From NCBI RefSeq assembly GCF_003287935.1, contig NZ_CP030287.1, forward strand, positions 1,488,001 through 1,552,000: DNA of 64,000 nucleotides. The letters run 5' to 3'. Under the pieces are notes generated by a model, which saw nothing but the letters and a program-made list of their open reading frames with translations, was not told the origin of the DNA and did no database searches. This DNA comes from Streptomyces sp. ICC1 (GTDB lineage: Bacteria; Actinomycetota; Actinomycetes; Streptomycetales; Streptomycetaceae). A program made the position numbers and the translations under genes. This document shows positions 26,761-35,215 of this stretch, piece after piece. How positions within the stretch are numbered: position 1 is the first letter of the stretch; each line of letters opens with the position of its first letter.

Positions 26761-26879
26761 CTGCGACGCTCGCGGGGCCGGCGCGGACGCCCCTTGCCCA
26801 GGGCGCGGGCGAAGCGGGGATCGTCGTGCCACAGCGTGGCTTCGAGGTCGGCGATCCTCTCGTCGTCTGATTCCGGCAC
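26745..26879 (-). pseudogene. DUF3040 N-terminal fragment
   Basis: Minus-strand ATG 26879 starts MPESDDERIADLEATLWHDD, followed by PRFARALGKGRPRRPRE, which is the typical cytoplasmic head of actinobacterial DUF3040 proteins. The two membrane helices that should follow are absent. It overlaps the plus-strand remnant at its end. Confidence 0.55.
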
Positions 26880-26902
26880 GGTCCTTCACTCCCTTCCATC
26901 GG

Positions 26903-28004
26903 TCAGGCGAGGGCGAAGTGGCGCAGCCACACGTACAGCCCGGCCAGCACGGTGGTGACAGCGGTGACGACGTTGGCGGAGGAGGCGATGATCGTGGCGT
27001 TGCCGGCCAGGTCCGCGCCGAGGGCGAAGGACCACCACAACACCTGGGCTTGCTCGATGCCTCCGGAGCTGGCGACGATCTCGGAGACGATCGGGCTGGT
27101 CGAGGCGACGAAGGGGATGTTGTCGATGACCGCGGACGGCACGATCGATCCGAAGAGCAGGGCCATGGAGGCGCCGAACAGGTTGCCGTCCAGTACCCGG
27201 GCCGCGGCCTCGCCCAGGTCCGCGAAGATCCCCGTCCGCACCATCGCGCCGACCATCACGAACAGGCCGGCGAAGAACGCCAGGGTCTCCCACTCGACAA
27301 CGATGCCGCTGACGGCCAGCAGCCGGGTGTCGGTGAGGGCATCCCGCTCGCGCGCATGGCCATGACGTGCGCGGCATGCTCGGGGTCGTAGGTGAAGGCG
27401 CCGCGGAACATCCAGCGGGCCATCAGCGCGAACACCGCGCCAGCACCGTGGCGATGGGCGCCAGGTGGAGCAGGAAGTCGTTGAACGACAGCCCGGCGCG
27501 GGAGCCGATCATGATGTTGGGCGGGTCACCGATCAGCGTGGCGGCGCCGCCGATGTTGCAGGCCATCACCTCGGCGATCAGATAGGGCACGACCGGGACG
27601 CCGAGCCTGGTACAGACCCCGATGGTCACGGGGGCGATCAGCAGAACGGTGGTGACGTGGTCCAGCCACGCCGAAGGCAACGCGGTGGCGAAGATCAGGA
27701 ACACCATCAGCCGGTACGGGCGGCCGTGCGACCGCTTGGCGGCCCAGATCGCGACGAACTCGAACAGGCCGGTGCGCTTGAGGACGGAGACGATCAGCAT
27801 CATGCCCAGCAGCAGGAAGATGACGTTCCAATCGATTCAAACGGCCACGTCGGAGAAGAACGCGTGCTCCGGGCTCGTCGCGCCGATCTGCAGCATGACG
27901 ACCGCACCGCCCAGGGCGGCGGCGACCCGGTGGACCTTCTCCGTGGCGATCAGTACGTAGACGGCCCCGAACACCGCCACAGCCAGCCACGCGGTGACAC
28001 TCAT
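26903..28004 (-). pseudogene. Ion permease of the ArsB/NhaD/SLC13 type, broken three times
   Basis: From ATG 28004 the frame gives MSVTAWLAVAVFGAVYVLIA and hydrophobic segments to FFSDVAV. A TGA at 27837-27839 interrupts; the same frame continues [20 protein letters not shown], then [20 protein letters not shown] and [17 protein letters not shown], the last being the family hallmark. A base is missing at about 27440, and 1-2 bases are shifted at about 27350. The last part is PSAVIDNIPFVASTSPIV and WWSFALGADLAGNATIIASS to the stop at 26903. Family members are 12-TM anion or sodium/proton transporters; this one is not functional. Confidence 0.85.
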
Positions 28005-28311
28005 GGCGGGCCCGCCCAGCCAGTGCCGGGGATACGCGGAGACGGGGTCGTCATCGGCGCGGCTCCGTTCACAGGTGCAGGCGCGAGCACCCGCGCCCCA
28101 CGAGGGCCACCCCGAACAGAAGGTGCTCCAGATCCCCACCATCACCTGGCGCCCCTGACCGGCGCATCGGGGCCAGCACCCATCTTCCCCACCCCTGACA
28201 CGGCAGGGACCTCACCCTCGGCAGCCCCCGCCGTGAGCGGCCCGGTGGCAGGCTCCGCGCCCCGGACCGGTGCGGGCGACGACCTCCCCCACGGTGGACC
28301 GGCCAGTCACC
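28005..28311. other. Intergenic region between two pseudogenes
   Basis: No gene seen. The minus-strand frame through it has no recognisable features. Confidence 0.3.
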
Positions 28312-28455
28312 GTGATGTCCGACCAGCCTGCCGCCCTCCAACTCAGGCTGCCGCAGACGGTGGTCGCGGTCGCCGCCGAGAAGAACTCCACCCTCGTGCT
28401 GGCGTTCCCAGTCGAGCTGCTGCGCCTCCTCGAGCGGGCCGCCCCGCCGCAGTCC
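28312..28455 (+). pseudogene. C-terminal remnant of a slipin/SPFH protein
   Basis: The plus strand encodes LQLRLPQTVVAVAAEKNSTL, then VLAFPVELLRLLERAAPP. This is the usual end of actinobacterial slipins (LQTVVEVAAEKNSTLV.PFPVELLRFLE). The band-7 domain upstream is gone. It lies 260 bases before an intact NfeD-SPFH pair, so it is probably a leftover of a duplicated or replaced copy. Confidence 0.6.
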
Positions 28456-28712
28456 GCCCTCGTGCGGGCTGCGTCGCTCAGCCGTTGCCTGCGAATGTCA
28501 TGTCATGTCATTTCGTATCGTGTCGCAGCGTCCCCGCCATGCCTCAATGTCGCGTCGCAAGGACCCGTCCGGACTGCTCGTCCCGGCTACCCACGGAGCC
28601 ATGACCCGCAGGTAGCCGGGACGACCCAAAGGCTTCCTTTGGCCTATAACGGGTAAAAGACACAAAAGAGCACAATCTCCGCACCCTGCCGCCCCCACCA
28701 GGAGGCTAAGCA
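28456..28712. promoter_or_regulatory. Leader of the NfeD-SPFH operon, with short repeats and a hairpin
   Basis: AT-richer than its surroundings. It holds a triple ATGTC repeat at about 28496, an exact 7-base hairpin (CCAAAGG, CTT, CCTTTGG) at 28626-28642 and a TATAAC at about 28645 that could be a -10 box. AGGAGG precedes the nfeD start. The hairpin could be an operator or a terminator. Confidence 0.4.
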
Positions 28713-29144
28713 ATGGATCCTTGGCTGATCTGGTTGATCACCGCTCTGGTCTTGGGCGCGGCAGAGATCGCCACCCTCACCGTGGCGCTCGGGCTCCTCG
28801 GCGGCGCGGCTCTGGTCACCGCCGCCTTCGCTGCCGCCGGCCTGCCCCTGCCCTTGCAGTTCCTGGTGTTCGCGGTCGTGGCGACGGTCGGCGTGGTCTT
28901 CGTACGCCCTGTCGCCCTGCGCCGTCTGTCCCCGCGACCCGAGGAGCGCTTCGGCGTGGACGCGCTGGTCGGCGCGGCCGCCTACGTGACCGCGGAGGTG
29001 TCGATGCGGGGCGGCAGGGTCCGCATCGGCGGTGAGGAATGGACGGCGCGCGCCTACGACGAGTCACTGGTGATCCCTCCCGGTACGACCGTCGACGTCA
29101 TCGAGATCAAAGGCACCACCGCGCTGGTCTACCCCCGGGAGTGA
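28713..29144 (+). CDS. NfeD-like membrane protein
   Basis: 143 residues. Two to three membrane helices in the first 65 residues (WLITALVLGAAEIATLTVAL, then LQFLVFAVVATVGVVFV) are followed by an OB-fold domain (GAAAYVTAEVSMRGGRVRIG, then IPPGTTVDVIEIKGTTALVY). NfeD proteins act with SPFH-domain scaffold proteins in membrane microdomains. The SPFH gene follows after 3 bases, the classic pairing. AGGAGG lies 7 bases before the start. Confidence 0.9.
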   Translation: MDPWLIWLITALVLGAAEIATLTVALGLLGGAALVTAAFAAAGLPLPLQFLVFAVVATVGVVFVRPVALRRLSPRPEERFGVDALVGAAAYVTAEVSMRGGRVRIGGEEWTARAYDESLVIPPGTTVDVIEIKGTTALVYPRE

Positions 29145-29147
29145 GCC

Positions 29148-30218
29148 ATGGAAGTGTCCGCGTTCCTCGTCGTCGGCCTGCTCGTCGCGGTGCTGGCGGT
29201 GTTCACCGTGGTGCGGGCGGTACGCATCGTCCCCCAGGCCCGCGCCCGCAACGTCGAGCGCCTCGGCCGCTACCACCGCACCCTCAAGCCCGGACTCAAC
29301 GTGGTCATCCCGTACGTCGACCGCGTGTACCCGGTGATCGACCTGCGCGAGCAGGTCGTCTCCTTCAAGCCGCAGCCGGTCATCACTGAAGACAACCTGG
29401 TCGTCGAGATCGACACCGTCCTCTACTTCCAGGTCACCGACCCGCGCGCCGCCGCCTACGAGATCGCCAATTTCCTCCAGGCGGTGGAACAGCTGACGGT
29501 CACCACGCTGCGCAACGTCGTCGGGTCCATGGACCTGGAGAAGACCCTGACCTCACGGGACACCATCAACAACCAGCTCCGCGGCGTTCTCGACGAAGCC
29601 ACGGGCAAGTGGGGCCTCAGGGTCAACCGGGTGGAGATCAAGGCCATCGACCCGCCGCAGTCCATCAAGGACGCGATGGAGAAGCAGATGCGGGCCGAGC
29701 GGGACAAGCGGGCCGCCATCCTCGGAGCCGAGGGCCAGCGCCAGTCCCAGATCCTCACGGCCGAGGGCGACAAGCAGTCCGCCGTCCTGCGCGCCGAGGG
29801 CAACCGGACGGCCGAGATCCTGAAGGCGGAGGGGCAGTCGCGGGCCATTGACGAGGTGTTCCAGGCCGTCCACCGCAACGACCCCGACCCCAAGCTCCTC
29901 GCCTACCAATACCTCCAGATGCTCCCCCAGCTCGCGCAAGGGCCCGGCAACACCTTCTGGGTGATACCCGGCGAGGTCACCTCCGCCCTCCAGAACGTCA
30001 CCCGCGCCTTCACGGAATCCCTCCCCCAGTCCGCCGCCACCCGCGAGGCATCCTCCGACGACCTGGCCGTCCAGGCCGCGAACGACGCGGCGAAAGCCGC
30101 GGAAGCCGCCGCCGAAGCCCTCGCCGACGCCGCGGAGGCCGACAGCGCGCTCGCAGCGCGACGTGAGCCGGGAGGACGCGGCGCAGAGGCAGCGCCGCAC
30201 TCCGGATCACAGGACTGA
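29148..30218 (+). CDS. SPFH/band-7 (stomatin/prohibitin-type) protein
   Basis: 356 residues. One N-terminal membrane helix (FLVVGLLVAVLAVFTVV), the band-7 domain (IVPQARARNVERLGRYHRTL, then LREQVVSFKPQPVITEDNLV), a charged coiled coil (MEKQMRAERDKRAAILGAEG and repeats of AEG) and an Ala-rich C-terminal tail. It oligomerises into a membrane scaffold with its NfeD partner. The repeated 'AEGxxQSxxL' spacing marks the stomatin-like coiled coil. Role in the cell is general membrane organisation; no specific cargo is indicated. Confidence 0.92.
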   Translation: MEVSAFLVVGLLVAVLAVFTVVRAVRIVPQARARNVERLGRYHRTLKPGLNVVIPYVDRVYPVIDLREQVVSFKPQPVITEDNLVVEIDTVLYFQVTDPRAAAYEIANFLQAVEQLTVTTLRNVVGSMDLEKTLTSRDTINNQLRGVLDEATGKWGLRVNRVEIKAIDPPQSIKDAMEKQMRAERDKRAAILGAEGQRQSQILTAEGDKQSAVLRAEGNRTAEILKAEGQSRAIDEVFQAVHRNDPDPKLLAYQYLQMLPQLAQGPGNTFWVIPGEVTSALQNVTRAFTESLPQSAATREASSDDLAVQAANDAAKAAEAAAEALADAAEADSALAARREPGGRGAEAAPHSGSQD

Positions 30219-30613
30219 CTCCGCCCCTCGCGGATCACCTCCGACTGACCCAGGCCATCGGGCGAGTCCTCGGGCAGGTAGCGGTACAGCCCGTAAGGTG
30301 CCGGCCCTCCTCCGCCCAGATGCCGCTGTCGGGGCGGCTCCAGCCGTACGTGCGCTCTCGGCCAGCCCTGCGCCAGCCCCGCGAGGGGTCAGCCCGGGGT
30401 GAAGGGTCCGCGCCTTGGTGTGTACGAGCCCGCTCGCTTGCGTTTCAGCAGGTGAGAAGCCCTCTGGCGACATCTGGACATCTCCCATACGGTGTAAAGA
30501 ACACGTCAATGGGGCAGCCGAGCTGCCAGTGACGCGCGGTGTGCCGGGAAGTCTGGTCGGCGAAATAGGGGCCGTGTGCCCCTCTTCAGCCGACGCCCCG
30601 GAAGGCCACCACC
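30219..30613. other. Gap upstream of nhaA
   Basis: No gene seen. Probably contains the nhaA promoter; the patch CATCTCCCATACGGTGTAAA at about 30480 is the most AT-rich part but has no convincing -35 partner. Confidence 0.35.
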
Positions 30614-31918
30614 ATGAGCAGCCCGCGCCCTCGCATCGCGTTCGGACTCATGGCCTGGCCTGAACGCCAGGCCATCACCTCCGCCCTGCGCACCGAGACC
30701 GTAGGCGGGCTGGTCCTCCTCGCCGCCGCCGTCATCGCACTGATCTGGGCCAACACCCCGTTCAGCAACGTCTACCAGGCGATACGCGACTTCCACTTCG
30801 GCATACCCGCACTCGGCCTGGACCTTTCCATCGGGCACTGGACCGCCGACGGGCTCCTCGCCGTCTTCTTCCTCGTCGCCGGCATCGAACTCAAACGAGA
30901 ACTCGTCGTCGGCGAGCTGCGCACCCCGGCTACAGCCGCACTGCCCGTCATCGCCGCAGTCTGCGGCATGGCCGTACCGGCGGCCCTGTACGGACTGACC
31001 GCGGGCCTCGGCAACGGCAGCCTCGACGGCTGGGCCGTCCCCATGGCCACCGACATCGCCTTCGCGCTCGCCGTCCTCGCTGTCATCTCCACCCACCTGC
31101 CCTCCGCCCTGCGCGCCTTCCTCCTCACCCTCGCCGTCGTCGACGACCTCGGCGCCATCCTCATCATCGCCGTCTTCTTCACCAGCGACCTGAACCTCTG
31201 GGCCCTCGGCGGAGCCTTCGCCGGACTCGCCGTCTTCTACCTCCTCCAGCGCTACCGCGTCCGAGGCTGGTGGTGGTACCTCCCCCTCGGCATCGCCATC
31301 TGGGCGCTCATGTACAACGGCGGCGTCCACGCCACCGTCGCCGGCGTCGCCATGGGCCTCATCCTGCGCACCACCCGCGACAAGAGCGAGGACGTGTCCC
31401 CCGCAGCCCGCGTCTCCCATGTGATGCACCCGATTTCCGCGGGCATCGCCGTTCCCCTCTTCGCCCTCTTCGCCGCGGGCGTCAGTATCTCCGGCCCCGC
31501 CCTGGCCTCGGTGTTCACCAGCCCCGAACCGCTCGGCGTCGTCATCGGACTCGTTGTCGGCAAGATCCTCGGCATCTTCATCGGCACCTACCTCGCCGCA
31601 CGCTTCACGAGAGCCGAACTCAACCCCGACCTCGCCTGGGCAGACGTCCTCGGACTGTCCGTCCTCGCAGGCGTCGGCTTCACCGTCGCCCTCCTCATCG
31701 GCGAACTCGCCTTCCCCGGCCAAGAGATCGGCGAACACGTCAAAGCCGCCGTCCTCATCGCCGCCCTCACTTCCGCCGTCCTTGCGGCCGTACTCCTCCG
31801 GCGCCGCAACACCCTCTACAAGCGCCTGTACGAAGAGGAGAACATCGACGCTGACGCGGACGGCATCCCCGACATCTACCAGCGCGAAGCGGAACCCGTC
31901 ACCCGCGAGCATGGCTGA
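30614..31918 (+). CDS. nhaA: Na+/H+ antiporter NhaA
   Basis: 434 residues with about 12 membrane helices. Key family segments are present: FFLVAGIELKRELVVGEL, MATDIAFALAVLAV, the paired aspartates in AVVDDLGAILIIAVFF, and GVGFTVALLIGELAF. These two aspartates carry sodium/proton exchange. A C-terminal acidic tail (EEENIDADADGIPDIYQREA) is cytoplasmic. NhaA expels sodium using the proton gradient, supporting salt and alkaline tolerance. It lies next to the NfeD-SPFH pair but with a 395-base gap, so it is a separate unit. Confidence 0.95.
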   Translation: MSSPRPRIAFGLMAWPERQAITSALRTETVGGLVLLAAAVIALIWANTPFSNVYQAIRDFHFGIPALGLDLSIGHWTADGLLAVFFLVAGIELKRELVVGELRTPATAALPVIAAVCGMAVPAALYGLTAGLGNGSLDGWAVPMATDIAFALAVLAVISTHLPSALRAFLLTLAVVDDLGAILIIAVFFTSDLNLWALGGAFAGLAVFYLLQRYRVRGWWWYLPLGIAIWALMYNGGVHATVAGVAMGLILRTTRDKSEDVSPAARVSHVMHPISAGIAVPLFALFAAGVSISGPALASVFTSPEPLGVVIGLVVGKILGIFIGTYLAARFTRAELNPDLAWADVLGLSVLAGVGFTVALLIGELAFPGQEIGEHVKAAVLIAALTSAVLAAVLLRRRNTLYKRLYEEENIDADADGIPDIYQREAEPVTREHG

Positions 31919-32430
31919 CGTACGCGCCGCGGCACGTACGGCGAGTGCCCCTTCAAGGACGCCTGGGGCCTGGCCCTCGTCGGCGCAGCCGTCGCCGTGC
32001 CGCCGCCCGGGCCAGGCCGTCTCTCGTCTCCGCCTGCTTCGGGCCCAAAGGGCTGGCCCCGGTCGCCTGAGGTCTGCTCGTATCTCCAGGCAGGCGGGCA
32101 AGCGGGCAGGCGCCAGCCTCCGTGGTGACATGCGCTCAGCGCCGGTCTTCTGGTAGCACTGGGCGAAGTAGCCCAGTGGGTGCGCCGCTTCCTTGGTGAG
32201 CACCTGAGCACCGCGCCTCCCTGCCTCGCCCGCTGACGAAGGTGCTCACTCCCCCGGCCCGGCCAGCCCAGCAGGCGGGCGCCGATGACCGCCGTCTGAA
32301 GTGTGTAGCGCGTGCGCGGGTCAGCCGGGTCTGCCCCGGTCACCCTGACCGTCTGCGCCCCCAGCAACCGGTGAACGCGGCTCGCCGATCGCTGGCACCC
32401 CCACTACTCGGTGGTACCGTATAGCTGTAC
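31919..32430. other. Intergenic region after nhaA, with an 8-bp hairpin
   Basis: No gene is supported. CACTGGGC and GCCCAGTG form an exact stem around a 6-base loop at 32157-32178 and may be a weak terminator. A minus-strand frame (RTRYTLQTAVIGARLLGWPG) at about 32260-32320 could be a gene remnant. Half-sites like those of the downstream palindrome begin at about 32406. Confidence 0.35.
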
Positions 32431-32450
32431 TCGGTACTACGTAGTACCGA
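32431..32450. promoter_or_regulatory. 20-bp perfect palindrome, probable PadR operator
   Basis: TCGGTACTACGTAGTACCGA is identical to its reverse complement and ends 24 bases before the PadR start. A related half-repeat (CTCGGTGGTACCG) lies at 32408-32420, so two dimers may bind side by side. The position across the probable promoter suggests autorepression. Confidence 0.75.
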
Positions 32451-32474
32451 AGGCGCCAAGGAGGAAGACTTGCG

Positions 32475-32801
32475 ATGGACGACCTGACGGAGATGCTGAA
32501 AGGCACGCTCGAAGGGTGCGTACTCGAGATCATCGCCAGCGAGGAAACCTACGGGTACGCCATCACCCGTCAGCTGAACGAGCTGGGCTTCGCCGACGTC
32601 GTCGAGGGGACGGTGTACACCATCTTGCTGCGACTGGCGAGGAACGGACTCGTCCAGGTGACGAAACGACCGTCCGGGGTCGGCCCACCGCGCAAGTTCT
32701 ACGCACTCAACGACGCCGGCCGCCAGGAACTCGCGAAGTTCTGGGCGAAATGGCAGTACGTCTCATCACGCATCGACAAGCTCAAGGAGGGCGGGCGATG
32801 A
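32475..32801 (+). CDS. PadR-family transcriptional regulator
   Basis: 108 residues: the winged helix MLKGTLEGCVLEIIASEETY, YGYAITRQLNELGFADV, VEGTVYTILLRLARNGLV, then RKFYALNDAGRQEL and a short dimerisation helix. This is the minimal PadR-s2 form. It starts an operon with two DUF1048 genes; the stop overlaps the next start as ATGA. The palindrome at 32431 is the likely binding site. PadR-DUF1048 operons commonly accompany ABC drug exporters, as the exporter remnant downstream does here. Confidence 0.9.
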   Translation: MDDLTEMLKGTLEGCVLEIIASEETYGYAITRQLNELGFADVVEGTVYTILLRLARNGLVQVTKRPSGVGPPRKFYALNDAGRQELAKFWAKWQYVSSRIDKLKEGGR

Positions 32802-33154
32802 ACTTCTGGGAGACCATCACGGGCAGCGATCTCACCAGGGAATGGAAGGCGTTCGAGGCCCGGGCCGAGGCCCTGCCGGACGACTACCGGGCGGCGTGGG
32901 AACAGATCAAGGTCGACCTCCTCCCCCACGGGGACTTCACCGGTCGCAACCTGATGCCGATCCTCGACGCTGCCCTGGGACTGCTCGAAGAGACGGCGGC
33001 GGACGGACAGAGCGTCAACGAGGTGCTCGGCGACGACATCCGGGGCTTCTGCACGGCACTGGCCGGCGGCGAAGGGGCCCGAACCTATCGCGACTGCTGG
33101 CGCGAGCAGTTGAACAGGAACGTCGCCAGGAAACTGAGCAGGCTGGGAGGCTGA
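32798..33154 (+). CDS. DUF1048 protein (first copy)
   Basis: 118 residues, helical and acidic, without membrane segment. Family features are EWKAFEARAEALPDDYRAAW and VNEVLGDDIRGFCTALAGG. The function is unknown; genes of this family nearly always follow a PadR gene. It overlaps the PadR stop by 4 bases and is followed after 1 base by a paralogue with the same layout, so a heteromer is possible. An inserted stretch (LPHGDFTGRNL) corresponds to a shorter loop in the second copy. Confidence 0.88.
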   Translation: MNFWETITGSDLTREWKAFEARAEALPDDYRAAWEQIKVDLLPHGDFTGRNLMPILDAALGLLEETAADGQSVNEVLGDDIRGFCTALAGGEGARTYRDCWREQLNRNVARKLSRLGG

Positions 33155-33155
33155 C

Positions 33156-33482
33156 ATGGGCATCCAGGACATCATCGAGGGCAAGAAGCAGTGGCGGGCA
33201 CACACGGCCCGAGTCAAGGCCCTTCCGCCCGACTACCAGATCGTTTACAAGGAAATGCAGAAGTACCTGTTCAAGGTCGGACCCATCGACCTGCCCGACG
33301 GGCCCCTACTCCCCGGGATCGTCGACTTCTTCGAAGAGGGCGCCGCAGCAGGCAAGGGAATTTTGCAACTCATCGGCGATGACGTCGCCGCGTTCTGCGA
33401 CGACCTGATCAAGGACTCCCGCACCTATGCGGATGTCTACCAGGAGTCCCTCAGCAGGGAACCCGGCACAGCCGGGAAGTAG
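33156..33482 (+). CDS. DUF1048 protein (second copy)
   Basis: 108 residues, paralogue of the preceding gene: WRAHTARVKALPPDYQIVYK and ILQLIGDDVAAFCDDLIKD. It ends the PadR operon. Helical, acidic, no membrane segment. Function unknown. Confidence 0.88.
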   Translation: MGIQDIIEGKKQWRAHTARVKALPPDYQIVYKEMQKYLFKVGPIDLPDGPLLPGIVDFFEEGAAAGKGILQLIGDDVAAFCDDLIKDSRTYADVYQESLSREPGTAGK

Positions 33483-33588
33483 CCTCCGCCGCTCACACCA
33501 GTGGGCATAGCCCGTACGCACGGTTCACCGCTTCGGCGCGGCGCGAACAGGCGCGGCCCGAACGACCAGCAACATCCCGGCCGGGTCC

Positions 33589-33942
33589 GTGTTCGCGCTG
33601 CTCGGCCCGAACGGCGCCGGGAAGACCACCGCCGTGAAGATCCTTTCCACGCTCGTCACCGCCGACGCCGGCGACCTGCGCGTCGGCGGGCACGACCTGG
33701 CCGCCGACCCGCAGGCGGTCCGTGCCGCGATCGGTGTCACCGGGCAGTTCTCCGCCGTCGACGGCCTGATCACCGGCGAGGTGCTGAACGAGGCGGCCGG
33801 CAGCATGGCCATGCCGCTGATCCTCCTGCCCCTCATCTCCAGCGCCTTCAGCCCGGCCGACACCATGCCCGGCTGGTGCGTCGGCCTGATCGCGCTCGGC
33901 TACCGCTGGTCGGCGGCACAGTTCACCCGTGACCCGAAGTAG
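33589..33942 (+). pseudogene. Chimeric remnant of a DrrA/DrrB-type ABC exporter
   Basis: The 117-residue frame begins with the start of a DrrA-type ATPase (FALLGPNGAGKTTAVKILST, Walker A included) up to VTGQFSAVDGLITGE. It then jumps, in frame, into the membrane protein partner: MAMPLILLPLISSAFSPADTMP, and jumps again to GWCVGLIALGYRWSAAQF, the usual DrrB end. Signature, Walker B and most membrane helices are missing. Two internal deletions therefore fused two neighbouring genes into a short open frame. It cannot act as a transporter. It sits 107 bases after the PadR operon that once probably controlled it. Confidence 0.75.
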
Positions 33943-33975
33943 CCGGGACGACCGTGCCGGCACCCGCCTGATTCG

Positions 33976-34031
33976 ATAGACCTCTATGTTGACGACTGTC
34001 GATCCGGGAGGCACTGTTGATTCCATAGACA
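33976..34031. promoter_or_regulatory. Candidate ArsR-type sites upstream of arsM
   Basis: ATAGA-CC-TCTAT at 33976-33987 is a dyad, and a related half-site CATAGACA lies at 34024-34031. The longer flanks TTCGATAGAC and GACATCGAA also mirror each other. The patch is AT-rich and ends 28 bases before arsM, which fits an arsenic-responsive operator. Confidence 0.5.
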
Positions 34032-34058
34032 TCGAACCAATCGCGCGAGGAGCATCCC

Positions 34059-34862
34059 ATGAGTCAAGAGTCCGATCTGCGCGAAAGCGTCCGTGCCGGG
34101 TACGCGGCGGCAGCGCTGCAGGTGACCGAGGGCGGTACCGCCTGTTGCGGGTCCGGCAGCGTCGAGATCGACGAGAACTTCGGGTCGGGCCTCTACGGGA
34201 CGGCGGAGCGGGAGTCGCTCCCGGCCGAGGCCGTCGCGGCCTCGCTGGGGTGCGGCAATCCGCTCGCGGTGGCGGAGCTGCGGGAGGGCGAGCGCGTGCT
34301 CGACCTCGGGTCGGGTGGCGGGATCGACGTCCTGCTGTCCGCCCGCCGTGTGGGAGCCGGCGGTAAGGCGTACGGCCTGGACATGACCGAGGAGATGCTC
34401 GCTCTGGCGGTCGCGAACGCCAAGAAGGCGGAGGCGAAGAACGTCGAGTTCCTCAAGGGCACGATCGAGGCGATCCCGCTGCCCGCGGGCACCATCGATG
34501 TCGTGATCTCGAACTGCGTGATCAACCTGTCGGTCGACAAGCCCGCGATGTTCGCGGAGATGTTCCGGGTCCTGACTCCCGGCGGCCGGATCGGCATCTC
34601 GGACGTCGTCTCCGACGACGAGCTCTCGCCGACCGAGCGTGCCGAGCGCGGCGACTACGTCGGCTGTATCGCCGGCGCACTGTCGTTCACCGAGTATCGC
34701 GAGGGTTTGGAGGCGGCAGGGTTCACCGGCGTCGAGATCACCCCGACGCATTCGGTCGCGGATGGCATGCACTCGGCGATCGTCCGCGCGGTGAAGCCCG
34801 CCGATGCCGTGCTCCCCGCTGCGACGAAGGCCGCGACGGCCGGAACGTCCTGCTGCGGCTGA
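34059..34862 (+). CDS. arsM: Arsenite S-adenosylmethionine methyltransferase ArsM
   Basis: 267 residues. The SAM motif is VLDLGSGGGIDVLLSARRVG. The three conserved arsenic-binding cysteines are present: Cys65 in SLGCGNP, Cys153 in SNCVINLS and Cys203 in VGCIAGAL. A CC pair near the start (Cys29-30) and a CCG end may add arsenite binding. ArsM converts arsenite to methylated, partly volatile arsenicals in the cytoplasm. Start ATG with GAGGAG upstream. It opens the arsenic island, separate from the reductase/efflux genes, and likely has its own regulated promoter. Confidence 0.93.
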   Translation: MSQESDLRESVRAGYAAAALQVTEGGTACCGSGSVEIDENFGSGLYGTAERESLPAEAVAASLGCGNPLAVAELREGERVLDLGSGGGIDVLLSARRVGAGGKAYGLDMTEEMLALAVANAKKAEAKNVEFLKGTIEAIPLPAGTIDVVISNCVINLSVDKPAMFAEMFRVLTPGGRIGISDVVSDDELSPTERAERGDYVGCIAGALSFTEYREGLEAAGFTGVEITPTHSVADGMHSAIVRAVKPADAVLPAATKAATAGTSCCG

Positions 34863-34892
34863 CGGGGAGCGGCGGCATCTGCGTCAGTCCTG

Positions 34893-35153
34893 ATGGTGCT
34901 CTTCGCGCTCGACATGATCGGCGTGAAGGCCGTACGACGCTTCGTACCGCGCCCGCCCGCATCCTGGGGTCGACGGGTCCGCCGCTCGGCGAGGTCCGCC
35001 GCCGTCACCACCCCGGCCGTCCTCGGCTTCCTCACCGTCCCCATCCCCTGCGGGGGTCACCCTCGGCGTGGAGTCGATCGCCGTCACTTCGGGCTCCGCG
35101 CTCACGGGGGCGGCGGTCATGGCCGGCTTTGTTCTGCCGAGCAGGCCGCGTGA
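34893..35153 (+). pseudogene. Fragment of a TauE/SafE- or DsbD-like membrane protein
   Basis: The frame reads VKAVRRFVPRPPASWGRRVR, then VLGFLTVPIPCG; with one G removed at about 35050 it continues VTLGVESIAVTSGSALTGAA and VMAGFVLPS. The pattern GFLT..IPCGVTL..E..A..SGS...GAA.M..FVLG is that of cytochrome-biogenesis or sulfite-exporter-like transmembrane proteins that often accompany metal-resistance genes. Only about 85 codons remain, with a frameshift. It is a remnant. Confidence 0.5.
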
Positions 35154-35215
35154 CGGCTCCGCGGCTACGCTTGAGGTGGGGCGCCGGTCTGGGTGATCAG
35201 CTGGAGGCGGCACCG

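Noticed and set aside
30506..32203. 565-codon minus-strand frame opposite nhaA
   Set aside because: Composition dominated by Gly/Asp/Glu with no motifs; nhaA on the plus strand is unambiguous.
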